Source: Clostridiales bacterium
GTDB taxonomy: Bacteria; Bacillota; Clostridia; Oscillospirales; Oscillospiraceae
Reading direction: 5' to 3'
NCBI GenBank assembly: GCA_012520395.1
Contig: JAAYOL010000049.1
Coordinates: 1-38,967, forward strand
DNA: 38,967 nt
A model generated the notes under the pieces. That model saw only the letters and a list, made by a program, of their open reading frames with translations. It did not search any database and had not been told where the DNA came from. Made by a program: the position numbers and the translations under genes. Numbering within the stretch: position 1 is the stretch's first letter; every line of letters begins with the position of its first letter. This document shows, in pieces, positions 7,011-14,912 of this stretch.

Positions 7011-8186
7011 ATGTCTTTGAGTGGCAGAAACTGCACTGCAAACAGCTCCGCTTACAGCGAGCTGAAGTGGGCCTTTGACAATAAACGTAAGGCCGTCTCA
7101 AAGCTGATGGAGAGCGGCCGGAAAACTGTATGGATGATGGGTGACGATGTTCCTGAGGAAGTAATTATGGCGGCGGGCATGCTCCCTGTCAGGCTCTGCG
7201 GTTACTACGGCCCCAGACCCAACGCCGATAAATACCTCGAGATTTCCTTCGGTGCCCAGTGGCGTGGACTTTTCGAAGCAATAATGAACGACGAGTACGC
7301 GGGTATGATGGACTATCTTGTGCTCTCCAACTCATCCGACATAATACAGAAGCTGTACTATTATCTGCTTGAGTTAAAAAGGATGGAGCCGGAGCGCAGG
7401 CTTCCGGAAATTGCCTATGTCGATTACGCACTTCTCACTAAGGATTACCGCTCCCAGGAGCGCAACTGGAGCGTAACCAAAGACTTTATAGCCAAGGTGG
7501 AGGGCTGGTGCGGCAGGAAAATAACCAACGAGGAGCTTACCAAGGCAATCAAGGTATGCAACGAGTATAAAAAGGCGCTCAGGGCCTTCTCTGCACTGCG
7601 TTACGGCAAGGACAGCCGCGTAACCGGCAGCGAGGCGCTTACGGCTATCGCAGGCTCGTTTTATCTTGAGAAAGAAAGGGCGACAGAGCTTTTAAAGCAG
7701 CTTACAAAAGAGGCTGAGAGCTGGCCTAAGGCCGAGGGCGTCGGAGTTTTCTATACCGGCAGCATGCAGGAGACCACCGAGGTCTATGAGCTTATGGAGG
7801 CGGCGGGCCTGAACGTGATTAGTGAGGACAAGCTGTTTGGTGACCGCTACGCCGACTGTGACGCAGACCCTGAGCTGCCGCCCGCACGCGCAATCGCAAG
7901 CCGCTATCACCTCCGCTTCCCCAGCAGTGAGCGCGCCTTGATTAAAGAGCGTGCCATCTGTGTGCCCGAGCGTATCAAAGAGGTGGGCGCTGAGGGCATG
8001 GTCATATTTATGAACCATAACGACGAGTCATACATATGGGACTTCCCCAAGCAGAGGGATGCACTCAAGAAAATGGGGGTACCGGCCCTGATGATTGAGG
8101 GTCAGTATTACCCACTTAAGGATAAAGAGGAGCTTTCCAGGAGATTTGCAACATTTGCAAGGACCGTGAAAGGAGCGCAGAAGTAA
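7011..8186 (+). CDS. 2-hydroxyacyl-CoA dehydratase/benzoyl-CoA reductase family subunit
   Basis: A 391-residue protein of the HgdB/BcrC/FldB-type fold. In known members two such subunits hold 4Fe-4S clusters and, after one-electron activation by an ATPase, dehydrate (R)-2-hydroxyacyl-CoA esters or reduce aromatic CoA esters. Supporting features are the PEEVIMAAGMLPVRL start of the first domain, the NSSDIIQKLYYYLLEL segment and a second domain with VFYTGSMQETTEVYELMEAAG. Where homologues normally place a cluster Cys before the Asp, this subunit reads NSSD, so it may lack a cluster. Its stop overlaps the next gene's ATG by 1 base (TAATG). No activator ATPase gene is nearby. Confidence 0.8.
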   Translation: MSLSGRNCTANSSAYSELKWAFDNKRKAVSKLMESGRKTVWMMGDDVPEEVIMAAGMLPVRLCGYYGPRPNADKYLEISFGAQWRGLFEAIMNDEYAGMMDYLVLSNSSDIIQKLYYYLLELKRMEPERRLPEIAYVDYALLTKDYRSQERNWSVTKDFIAKVEGWCGRKITNEELTKAIKVCNEYKKALRAFSALRYGKDSRVTGSEALTAIAGSFYLEKERATELLKQLTKEAESWPKAEGVGVFYTGSMQETTEVYELMEAAGLNVISEDKLFGDRYADCDADPELPPARAIASRYHLRFPSSERALIKERAICVPERIKEVGAEGMVIFMNHNDESYIWDFPKQRDALKKMGVPALMIEGQYYPLKDKEELSRRFATFARTVKGAQK

Positions 8187-9487
8187 TGGCTGAAGAGAAA
8201 AAGTATGAAACACGGTCGGTGAAAAGACTTAACACACCCAAGCTCACAGGAGCTTACCAGAAAAAATGGTTTATGGGTCTGCGCGAGCGCATCGAGGCCG
8301 GTGAGCCCTTCGGCTTTGTCGGTGCAAATACCCCGATGGAGCTGTTGCAGGCCATGGATATCCCCTTTGTGGTCAATCAGTGGTGGACGGCCATATGCGC
8401 GGCTAAGCAGATGGGCCCCAGATTCTATGACCTTTTGGAGCAGGCGGGCTACAGAAACGACATTTGCTCCTATTGCGCCGCCGCCTATGCCTGCTCCCTT
8501 GACCCGAAGCCTGAGGAGGGCCCCTGGGGCGGACTTCCGAGTCCCACTCTGCTCATATGCGCTGAAAGCTGCTCCAGTGGAGTAAAAATTGAGGAGCTAA
8601 TGACCGAGGCCTTCGGCGCGGAGGCCTTCCGCATACAGCATTATCATCAGGACGTCATCAAGGACAACTGGTGGGAGCTCTCCTGCGACAACTGGGAAGA
8701 GCTGGTGGGCAAAAAGCGCATCGACTTCTACGAGAACGAGCTGAGACTCCTCATCTCCTTCCTTGAGCAGAAGACGGGCCGCAGACTGGACCTTAACCGT
8801 CTTATAGAAACCCTTAACAACGTAAACGAGCAGGAGGGCTATTACCGCAAGACAAGAGACCTCATCGCCAAAACCGTCCCGGCCCCTGTGACGGTCACCG
8901 ATACCGTCAACGCCGTAATGCAGGCCCAGTGGCACAGAGGTACAAAATGGGGCGTTGAGATGGCAAAATCGCTCTATGAAGAGGTGAAGGAGCTCGTTGA
9001 CAAGGGTGTTGCCGCCGTTCCCAATGAGAAGATTCGCCTACTGTGGATAGGGCGTGGGCTTTGGTTCAACCTCGCCTTCTATCAGCACTTTGAGGAGAAG
9101 TACGGCGCGGCCTTTGTCTGGACTATGTATCTCGGCATCGCAGCCGACGGCTACATACGCAATAATGTGGAGGAAAACCCGATACGCTCGCTGGCTTCCC
9201 GCTTCTCCTTCCTTGAAGATATACTGCACGTTCCTCCCTTTAACAGTCAGTGGTTTGTCAAGGAGGCAAAGAACAACCAGATAGACGGAGTTGTGTTCCT
9301 TGTACCGGAAAACTGCATGAACAACGGCGACTTCAGTTATAATATCATCAAGTCCCTCGAGGACGCCGGCTTCCCGGTCTGTGTTCTCCGCGCAGACCCC
9401 GCCGACGCAAAAAAGTGGAGTCAGGAGAACATGGTTGCCGCTGTTGAGGAGCTTATTGAGAACAGAATCATTCCCAAAAAGTCCTAG
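8186..9487 (+). CDS. 2-hydroxyacyl-CoA dehydratase/benzoyl-CoA reductase family subunit (Cys-containing)
   Basis: A 433-residue second subunit, translationally coupled to the first. It carries Cys at the places expected for a cluster: NDICSYCAAAYACSLD (Cys near 95, 98 and 103) and AESCSSGVKIEELMTEAFG (near 130). An aromatic-rich patch, NQWWTAICAAKQMG, follows FVGANTPMELLQAMDIPF. It likely pairs with the preceding subunit as a heterodimer. The substrate cannot be read from sequence. A strong terminator follows, so the operon is only these two genes and any HgdC-type activator must be encoded elsewhere. Confidence 0.8.
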   Translation: MAEEKKYETRSVKRLNTPKLTGAYQKKWFMGLRERIEAGEPFGFVGANTPMELLQAMDIPFVVNQWWTAICAAKQMGPRFYDLLEQAGYRNDICSYCAAAYACSLDPKPEEGPWGGLPSPTLLICAESCSSGVKIEELMTEAFGAEAFRIQHYHQDVIKDNWWELSCDNWEELVGKKRIDFYENELRLLISFLEQKTGRRLDLNRLIETLNNVNEQEGYYRKTRDLIAKTVPAPVTVTDTVNAVMQAQWHRGTKWGVEMAKSLYEEVKELVDKGVAAVPNEKIRLLWIGRGLWFNLAFYQHFEEKYGAAFVWTMYLGIAADGYIRNNVEENPIRSLASRFSFLEDILHVPPFNSQWFVKEAKNNQIDGVVFLVPENCMNNGDFSYNIIKSLEDAGFPVCVLRADPADAKKWSQENMVAAVEELIENRIIPKKS

Positions 9488-9522
9488 GCAGAGCTTCCGG
9501 CTCACCGTTAAATTTTAAATAG

Positions 9523-9563
9523 GGTGGGCGTCCCAAGTATGGGGCGCCCGCAAAATTTTTTTA
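9523..9563 (+). terminator. Terminator of the dehydratase-like operon
   Basis: GGGCGTCCC pairs with GGGGCGCCC (one G-U) around AAGTAT, extended by flanking GC. AAAA and seven T (9556-9562) follow. It separates this operon from the feo promoter, 10 bases further on. Confidence 0.85.
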
Positions 9564-9572
9564 TAAAAGGTA

Positions 9573-9602
9573 TTGACAAGAGCTGATACGGGGTGCTAAA
9601 CT
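9573..9602 (+). promoter_or_regulatory. feo operon promoter
   Basis: A perfect TTGACA (9573-9578) and a weak -10, TAAACT (9597-9602), have an 18-base spacer. The main DtxR-like palindrome starts 3 bases after the -10, so a bound repressor would cover the transcription start. Confidence 0.6.
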
Positions 9603-9604
9603 GT

Positions 9605-9630
9605 GATTAGTTAGCCGAGGCTAACTAATC
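9605..9630 (+). promoter_or_regulatory. DtxR/IdeR-like iron operator, box 1
   Basis: A perfect 26-bp palindrome with 12-bp arms, GATTAGTTAGCC and GGCTAACTAATC, around GA. The TTAG-GTTAG/CTAAC-CTAA architecture is that of DtxR/IdeR/MntR-family operators. Position over the feo start site implies Fe2+-dependent repression. No regulator gene of this family is in the window. Confidence 0.7.
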
Positions 9631-9642
9631 TTTGCACATTGA

Positions 9643-9658
9643 GTTAGCGCTGACTAAC
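9643..9658 (+). promoter_or_regulatory. DtxR/IdeR-like half-conserved operator, box 2
   Basis: GTTAG-N6-CTAAC, the core of the same motif as box 1, lies 12 bases downstream of it and 25 bases before the first feoA start. The centre is imperfect, so it is probably a secondary site. Confidence 0.5.
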
Positions 9659-9682
9659 CCGGTAGAAGCAGGGAGGAGTATT

Positions 9683-9895
9683 ATGATGCCCTTAAAGTTG
9701 GCGAAATTAGGAGAAATAAATTATATACGAAAAATCAGCGGCAAGGATGAGGTCAGACAGCGTCTGGCCGAGCTTGGCCTTGTGGTGGGCGAAGAGGTGA
9801 CTGTCGTCTCCGAAATCTGCGGTAATATAATAGTTTCGGTAAAAGGCAGCCGCATTGCCCTTGATGACGGCATGGCCGGCAGAATTATGGTTTAG
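9683..9895 (+). CDS. feoA: FeoA-family ferrous iron transport protein
   Basis: A 70-residue SH3-like FeoA protein that assists the FeoB Fe2+ channel at the cytoplasmic side. It has the family pattern KISGKDEVRQRLAELGLVVGEEVTVV, then a SRIALDDGMAGRIMV end, as in FeoA's VRGxRIALxxxxAxxI. The ATG at 9683 is chosen because GGGAGGAG (9671-9678) is 4 bases before it. An upstream in-frame ATG at 9632 falls between the operators and has no ribosome site. It is the first of two FeoA paralogues in the operon. Confidence 0.92.
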   Translation: MMPLKLAKLGEINYIRKISGKDEVRQRLAELGLVVGEEVTVVSEICGNIIVSVKGSRIALDDGMAGRIMV

Positions 9896-9907
9896 GAGGG
9901 GAAGGGT

Positions 9908-10129
9908 ATGAAAACTCTGAGAGAGGTAAAGATAGGCGATACCGTTAAAGTATTGAAGCTGCATGGGGAGGGCCCGGTAAGGCGGCGCATCATGGACATG
10001 GGCGTCACAAAGGGCGCAGAGGTTTATGTGCGCAAGGTGGCACCCCTGGGAGACCCGATTGAAATCACAGTCAGAGGCTACGAGCTGTCTATCCGCAAGG
10101 CGGATGCAGAAATGATAGAAATTGAATGA
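9908..10129 (+). CDS. feoA: Second FeoA-family protein
   Basis: A 73-residue FeoA paralogue, 12 bases after the first and preceded by GGAGGGG. It contains LREVKIGDTVKVLKLHGEG, RRRIMDMGVTKGAEVYVRKVAPLGDPIEI and GYELSIRKADAEMIEIE, matching the standard FeoA core more closely than its neighbour. Two different FeoA proteins before one FeoB is common in Clostridia. They may act as distinct accessory subunits. Confidence 0.95.
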   Translation: MKTLREVKIGDTVKVLKLHGEGPVRRRIMDMGVTKGAEVYVRKVAPLGDPIEITVRGYELSIRKADAEMIEIE

Positions 10130-10149
10130 TTACAAATTTTTTACTTCGC

Positions 10150-10167
10150 AGTTAGTCAGGACTAACT
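10150..10167 (+). promoter_or_regulatory. DtxR/IdeR-like operator inside the feo operon, box 3
   Basis: An 18-bp palindrome, AGTTAGTC-AG-GACTAACT, lies between the second feoA stop (10129) and the feoB start (10190). It matches the half-sites of box 1. Internal position suggests either a second iron-controlled promoter for feoB or a roadblock site. I see no convincing internal -35/-10. Confidence 0.6.
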
Positions 10168-10189
10168 AACACGGCAGGGAGGAAGAGAG

Positions 10190-12367
10190 ATGAGTATAAA
10201 AATAGCTCTTGCCGGAAATCCCAACAGCGGCAAGACGACAATGTTTAACGAACTGACCGGCTCAGCGCAGTATGTTGGCAACTGGCCGGGAGTTACGGTA
10301 GAGAAAAAAGAGGGAAGGCTTAAGGGGCATAGGGACGTTATAATACAGGACCTGCCGGGCATATATTCCCTTTCCCCGTATACGCTGGAGGAGGTAGTCG
10401 CGCGCTCTTACCTCGTAGGTGAAAAGCCCGATGCTATAATTAACATAGTTGACGGCACCAATATCGAGCGCAATCTCTATCTGACGACACAGCTTATCGA
10501 GCTTGGCATACCCACGGTAGTCGCTATCAATATGATAGACGTGGTCCGGAGGAACGGTGACGCCATTGACATTGAGAAGCTCAGCCGTTCACTTGGATGC
10601 CAGGTCGTCGAGACCTCGGCGCTAAAGGGTATAGGGGCGGCCGAGGCCGCGGAAAGGGCGATTGAAGCTGCGCGCGCGGAGAGTAGCTGCCGCCTGCCCT
10701 CGGTATTCAACGGAAGTGTTGAGCACGCAATTGCCCATATTGAGGAATCCATTGAGGACATGGTGCCCAAGTGCAACCTGCGCTGGTACGCGATAAAGCT
10801 CTTTGAGCGCGACGAAAAGGCCGCAGAGGAGCTAAGCCTTGAGCAAGCTCTGCTTGACCACCTTGATGAGCACATCAAAGCCTGTGAAGCTGAGATGGAT
10901 GACGACTCCGAGAGCATCATAATAAATCAGCGCTATGCCTACATAGCAAAGGTGGTTTCATCCTGTGTGAAAAAGAGCAAAAGGAAAAAGCACTCCACCT
11001 CGGATAAGATTGACCGCGTGGTTACAAACCGGATAATGGCTTTGCCCATATTCGTAGCAGTGATGTTCGTTGTGTATTATATATCGGTAACTACCGTCGG
11101 GTCCATAGTCACGGACTTTACCAATGACACTCTGTTCGGCGATTGGATAATAGCCCCGCTCGGTGAGTGGATGGGCGCGATAGGGGTTGCTCCGTGGCTT
11201 ACCGGTCTTGTGGTGGACGGAATCATAAGCGGCGTAGGTGCCGTACTCGGCTTTGTACCGCAGATGCTGATACTGTTCCTCATGCTGTCCATACTTGAGG
11301 ACGTCGGCTATATGGCCCGTGTTGCCTTTATTATGGACAGAATATTCCGCAAGTTCGGCTTATCCGGCAAGAGCTTTATTCCCATGCTCATCGGCTCCGG
11401 CTGCTCCGTGCCCGGAATTATGGCCAGCCGCACGATTGAAAACGAGCGCGACCGCCGCATGACTATAATGACAACCTCCTTCATACCCTGCGGCGCCAAG
11501 ATGCCGATAGTTGCCCTGATTGCGGGCGCTTTGTTCGGCGGCGCCTGGTGGGTGGCACCCAGCGCCTACTTTATCGGCGTGGCCGCTGTCATAGTATCCG
11601 GAATAATACTCAAGAAGACAAAGTACTTCTCAGGCAAGCCCACACCCTTTGTCATGGAGCTGCCGCCATATCATGTCCCTTCCGCGGGAAACGTCTTCAG
11701 AAGCACATGGGAGCGCGGCTGGTCCTTCATCAAAAGGGCGGGTACCGTAATTCTCGCCGCGAGTGTGTTCATCTGGTTTACCTCAAGCTTCGGCTTTGTC
11801 GATGGTGTATTCACAATGGTGGAGGAAATGGACAGCTCCGTGCTTGCGGCCGCGGGTAGCTTTATAGCTCCGCTCTTTGCTCCGCTCGGCTTTGGCAACT
11901 GGCAGTCTGCCGTTGCAACGGTCATGGGCCTGCTTGCAAAGGAAGAGGTCGTCGGAGTGTTCGGGGTTCTCTATGGTGTCTCGGGTGACGCGCTGCATAT
12001 GGTCGAGGAGGGGCTGTTTGAGGGACTAAGTCCCATTGCCGCACACTTCACCTCGCTCTCAGCCTTTACATTTTTGATATTCAACCTTCTCTGTGCCCCC
12101 TGCTTTGCCGCCATAGGCGCAATAAGCCGCGAGATGAACAGCAGGAAATGGACCTGGTACGCCATAGGCTACCTCACTGTGTTCGCCTACTCTGTTTCGC
12201 TCATCGTTTATCAGCTTGGCCTTCTTTTCTCGGGCGGCGCCTTCACGGTCGCAACAGCCGCGGCGTGTATAGTCGCAGCGGCTCTGCTTTGGCTGCTGCT
12301 GAGGAAAAATCCGTATGATGAATCAACAGAAATTAAAGTCAATTTGGAGGTGGGAGCAAATGCTTAG
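10190..12367 (+). CDS. feoB: Ferrous iron transporter FeoB
   Basis: A 725-residue membrane Fe2+ transporter. The N-terminal GTPase domain shows G1 GNPNSGKT (9-16), a NWPGVTVEKKEG switch I, G3 DLPG (54-57) and G4 NMID (114-117). A helical GDI-like region follows. The membrane part starts near residue 285 and includes the Gate motifs, for example SGCSVPGIMASRTIENERDRR and PCGAKMPI (each with a conserved Cys/Pro pair). It is full length. The start has GGGAGGAAGAG upstream. It is the main component of the iron-regulated feo operon, whose last gene overlaps its end by 8 bases. Confidence 0.97.
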   Translation: MSIKIALAGNPNSGKTTMFNELTGSAQYVGNWPGVTVEKKEGRLKGHRDVIIQDLPGIYSLSPYTLEEVVARSYLVGEKPDAIINIVDGTNIERNLYLTTQLIELGIPTVVAINMIDVVRRNGDAIDIEKLSRSLGCQVVETSALKGIGAAEAAERAIEAARAESSCRLPSVFNGSVEHAIAHIEESIEDMVPKCNLRWYAIKLFERDEKAAEELSLEQALLDHLDEHIKACEAEMDDDSESIIINQRYAYIAKVVSSCVKKSKRKKHSTSDKIDRVVTNRIMALPIFVAVMFVVYYISVTTVGSIVTDFTNDTLFGDWIIAPLGEWMGAIGVAPWLTGLVVDGIISGVGAVLGFVPQMLILFLMLSILEDVGYMARVAFIMDRIFRKFGLSGKSFIPMLIGSGCSVPGIMASRTIENERDRRMTIMTTSFIPCGAKMPIVALIAGALFGGAWWVAPSAYFIGVAAVIVSGIILKKTKYFSGKPTPFVMELPPYHVPSAGNVFRSTWERGWSFIKRAGTVILAASVFIWFTSSFGFVDGVFTMVEEMDSSVLAAAGSFIAPLFAPLGFGNWQSAVATVMGLLAKEEVVGVFGVLYGVSGDALHMVEEGLFEGLSPIAAHFTSLSAFTFLIFNLLCAPCFAAIGAISREMNSRKWTWYAIGYLTVFAYSVSLIVYQLGLLFSGGAFTVATAAACIVAAALLWLLLRKNPYDESTEIKVNLEVGANA

Positions 12368-12545
12368 CTTTATCATGGCAAATCTCTCGACTATAATTGT
12401 CGGCGCAATAGTTTTTGCGGTAGTAGCCGCGGTGCTGGTCAAACTGATACGGGATAAGCTAAACCACAAAAGCTCCTGTGGCAGTTGCTGCAGCAATTGC
12501 CCGAGCGCGGGGATCTGTGGGGCCAGACCCGACAAAAGAACATAA
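12360..12545 (+). CDS. FeoB-associated Cys-rich membrane peptide
   Basis: A 61-residue peptide with one N-terminal membrane segment (about 7-30), a short basic linker and a Cys-rich tail, CGSCCSNCPSAGICG (5 Cys). This is the architecture of the FeoB-associated Cys-rich membrane proteins found after feoB in Clostridia. They are thought to bind iron or act as accessory factor. The ATG at 12360 is chosen because GGAGGTGGGAG directly precedes it; the frame extends to 12315 inside feoB. A terminator follows. Confidence 0.85.
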   Translation: MLSFIMANLSTIIVGAIVFAVVAAVLVKLIRDKLNHKSSCGSCCSNCPSAGICGARPDKRT

Positions 12546-12554
12546 CAAAGCGAT

Positions 12555-12584
12555 GCGCGGGAGATATCTCCCGCGCAATTTTTT
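12555..12584 (+). terminator. feo operon terminator
   Basis: A perfect GC-rich palindrome, GCGCGGGAGA-TA-... mirrored (12555-12576), is followed by AA and six T. It is 10 bases after the last feo gene. Confidence 0.9.
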
Positions 12585-12593
12585 AAAAAAATT

Positions 12594-12653
12594 AGTTATT
12601 TGTTGTAAATATAACATAACTATTGACGGACATGTGGTAAAATAGGCTTAAAT
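12594..12653 (+). promoter_or_regulatory. Candidate promoter/operator of the cupin-rubredoxin-hcp operon
   Basis: TTGACG (12623-12628) with a weak TTAAAT (12648-12653, 19-base spacer) is the best promoter seen. Just upstream, TGTT-N8-AACA (12601-12616) lies inside the longer repeat AGTTAT...ATAACT (12594-12621). Placement at the -35 is compatible with a redox or nitrosative-stress regulator of the HcpR/Crp-Fnr kind known to control hcp. The link is inference. Confidence 0.35.
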
Positions 12654-12689
12654 GATGCTCAGGCATTAAATAGTAAGGGGGCTTTCTTC

Positions 12690-13004
12690 TTGATAGAACA
12701 AGTATTTAACTTCTCTACCGGCGATGAGAAGGCGGTTGAAAGGGTTTTATTTGATGAGAACATTCATTACCTGCACATGGTATTCAATGAGGGAGAGGGC
12801 CTCCCTGAGCATTATTCGAATTCAAACGTATATATGACCGTGATTAGGGGGACGCTCTCAATTGGTCTGAACGAGCAGGACATTCATGAGTATGGAGCAG
12901 GCACCCTGCTGAAGATTCCCGTCAACACAAAGATGAACGTAAAAAACCTTGGCTCCGCAACCCTGGAGCTGATTGTAGTCAAGGCTCCGGCTCCAAAGAG
13001 CTGA
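12690..13004 (+). CDS. Small cupin-domain protein
   Basis: A 104-residue single-domain cupin. The first motif is seen in GEGLPEHYSNSNVYMTVIRGTLSIGL (the EHYS...Y pattern standing for HxH...E) and the second in IPVNTKMNVKNLGSATLELIVVK. The metal residues are only partly conserved, so it may be a sensor or binding rather than catalytic cupin. Translation probably starts at TTG (12690) behind AAGGGGG. It heads an operon with rubredoxin and Hcp, hinting at a role in nitrosative or oxidative stress defence. Confidence 0.8.
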   Translation: MIEQVFNFSTGDEKAVERVLFDENIHYLHMVFNEGEGLPEHYSNSNVYMTVIRGTLSIGLNEQDIHEYGAGTLLKIPVNTKMNVKNLGSATLELIVVKAPAPKS

Positions 13005-13029
13005 AAAATAATTAATCGGAGGCAAAAAA

Positions 13030-13191
13030 ATGAAGAAGTACAAGTGCATTATCTGCGGTTACATCTATGACCCGGCTGAGGGAGACCCCGACAACGGCAT
13101 ACAGCCCGCAACAGCATTCGAGGACCTGCCGGACGGCTGGGTTTGCCCGGTTTGTTCCGCGGGCAAAGAAGACTTTGAACCAATAGATTAA
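13030..13191 (+). CDS. Rubredoxin
   Basis: A 53-residue rubredoxin, the standard length. The single iron is held by C6-x2-C9 ([11 protein letters not shown]) and C39-x2-C42 ([10 protein letters not shown]). It has the family's GDPDNGI and [11 protein letters not shown] segments. It is a low-potential one-electron carrier, probably the reductant for the downstream hybrid cluster protein. The ATG sits 6 bases after GGAGG. It is flanked by the cupin gene (25 bases) and hcp (19 bases). Confidence 0.97.
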   Translation: MKKYKCIICGYIYDPAEGDPDNGIQPATAFEDLPDGWVCPVCSAGKEDFEPID

Positions 13192-13210
13192 TTAGAGGAG
13201 GAAATCATAA

Positions 13211-14839
13211 ATGAGTATGTTTTGCTATCAGTGTCAGGAAGCAGCCAAGGGAACAGGCTGTGATATCCGCGGCGTATGCGGAAAATCAGAGGAGGTTGCA
13301 AAGCTGCAGGACCTGCTCATCTACACACTTAAGGGCATATCGCAGATCGTAGTGAAGGCCGGTTACAAAGCCGATGAGCTCGGCGGGCTCAATTACGAAA
13401 TGCTCAGCAGCCTTTTTATGACAATAACCAACGCAAACTTCGACGGCGATGCAATTGAGGCCCAGATAAAAAAGATGCTCTCTGCAAGAGATCAGTTGAG
13501 AGAAAAAGCCGGGCTCAGTGACCTGCATGACGCCGCAGTATTTACTGTGAGCACCCGTGAATCAATGCTTGATAAGGCAGCTAAGGTCGGTATCCTGGCA
13601 ACGGAAAACGAGGATGTAAGATCCCTCAGAGAGCTGATTACATACGGTGTCAAGGGCATGGCAGCCTACGCCGAGCACGCGAAGAACCTCGGCAAGGAAG
13701 ACGCAGCCGTAAACGCCTTTGTATATGAGTCCCTGGCGGCAACGCTGGACGATTCACTCACGGCTGACGACCTTGTAGCCCTGACCCTGAAAACCGGTGA
13801 ACACGGCGTAAAGGTCATGGCACTTCTGGACGAGGCAAACACCTCGAGGTTCGGCAACCCCGAAATCACCGAGGTCAGCATCGGCGTTAGAAACAACCCT
13901 GCAATACTTATTTCGGGGCACGACCTTACGGACCTTGAGCAGCTGCTTGAGCAGACAAAGGGCACGGGAGTTGACGTATATACGCACAGCGAAATGCTCC
14001 CCGCGCACTACTACCCCGCCTTCAAGAAGTACGACCACTTCGCCGGCAACTACGGCAACGCGTGGTGGAAGCAGACCACAGAGTTTGAGTCCTTTAACGG
14101 ACCCATCCTCTTTACAACCAACTGCATTGTGCCTCCGAGAAGCGAGGAAATCAGGAAGAGAATCTTTACCACCGGCTCTTCGGGCTTCCCGGGATGCAAG
14201 CACATTACGGCCGATGAAAACGGCAAGAAGGACTTTTCAGAGATTATCGAGCTGGCCAAGACCCTGCCGGCACCTGTTGAGATTGAAAAGGGAAGCATAG
14301 TCGGCGGCTTTGCGCACAATCAGGTCTTTGCTCTGGCCGATAAGGTTGTTGACGCTGTAAAGTCCGGCGCCATTAAGAAGTTCTTCGTCATGGCCGGCTG
14401 CGACGGGCGCATGAAGTCCAGAGACTACTACACCGAGTTTGCCGAGAAGCTCCCCCGGGATACGGTTATACTGACAGCAGGCTGCGCCAAGTACCGCTAT
14501 AATAAGCTGCCGCTCGGCGACATTGGCGGAATCCCCAGAGTACTCGATGCCGGACAGTGTAACGACTCCTACTCGCTGGCGTTAATTGCACTTAAGCTCA
14601 AAGAGGTATTCGGTCTGGACGATGTGAACAAGCTGCCCATTGCCTACAACATCGCCTGGTATGAGCAGAAGGCCGTCATAGTTCTGCTGGCCCTCCTTTA
14701 CCTCGGGGTGAAGAACATCCATCTCGGGCCCACGCTCCCGGCCTTCCTGTCCCCGAACGTAGCCAAGGTTCTGGTTGATACCTTTGGTATAGCGGGAATT
14801 GGAACGGTAGAAGACGACATCAAAATGTTTATGGCATAA
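13211..14839 (+). CDS. hcp: Hydroxylamine reductase / hybrid cluster protein
   Basis: A 542-residue Hcp. The N-terminal 4Fe-4S cluster is bound by C5, C8, C17 and C23 ([23 protein letters not shown] region), the short spacing typical of anaerobe Hcp. The hybrid-cluster region is recognisable in [31 protein letters not shown] and [18 protein letters not shown]. In cells Hcp reduces nitric oxide or hydroxylamine and defends against nitrosative stress. Rubredoxin is its likely partner here. Preceded by GAGGAGG, followed by a strong terminator. Identification is firm. Confidence 0.97.
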   Translation: MSMFCYQCQEAAKGTGCDIRGVCGKSEEVAKLQDLLIYTLKGISQIVVKAGYKADELGGLNYEMLSSLFMTITNANFDGDAIEAQIKKMLSARDQLREKAGLSDLHDAAVFTVSTRESMLDKAAKVGILATENEDVRSLRELITYGVKGMAAYAEHAKNLGKEDAAVNAFVYESLAATLDDSLTADDLVALTLKTGEHGVKVMALLDEANTSRFGNPEITEVSIGVRNNPAILISGHDLTDLEQLLEQTKGTGVDVYTHSEMLPAHYYPAFKKYDHFAGNYGNAWWKQTTEFESFNGPILFTTNCIVPPRSEEIRKRIFTTGSSGFPGCKHITADENGKKDFSEIIELAKTLPAPVEIEKGSIVGGFAHNQVFALADKVVDAVKSGAIKKFFVMAGCDGRMKSRDYYTEFAEKLPRDTVILTAGCAKYRYNKLPLGDIGGIPRVLDAGQCNDSYSLALIALKLKEVFGLDDVNKLPIAYNIAWYEQKAVIVLLALLYLGVKNIHLGPTLPAFLSPNVAKVLVDTFGIAGIGTVEDDIKMFMA

Positions 14840-14856
14840 TAATATTTTTCATGCAG

Positions 14857-14907
14857 GAGGGGCTGCCCTGCCCGGACTTTAAGTCCCGGGTGAGGCAGCC
14901 CCCTTTT
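14857..14907 (+). terminator. hcp operon terminator
   Basis: GGGGCTGCC (14859-14867) pairs with GGCAGCCCC (14894 onward). A further inner stem, CCCGGAC/GTCCCGGG, carries one bulge. TTTT and an AT-rich tail follow. The complementary strand may also serve the convergent GGDEF gene. Confidence 0.8.
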
Positions 14908-14912
14908 AATTT

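Noticed and set aside
9632..9682. Upstream in-frame start for the first feoA
   Set aside because: It would start inside the operator region without a ribosome site; 9683 has GGGAGGAG.
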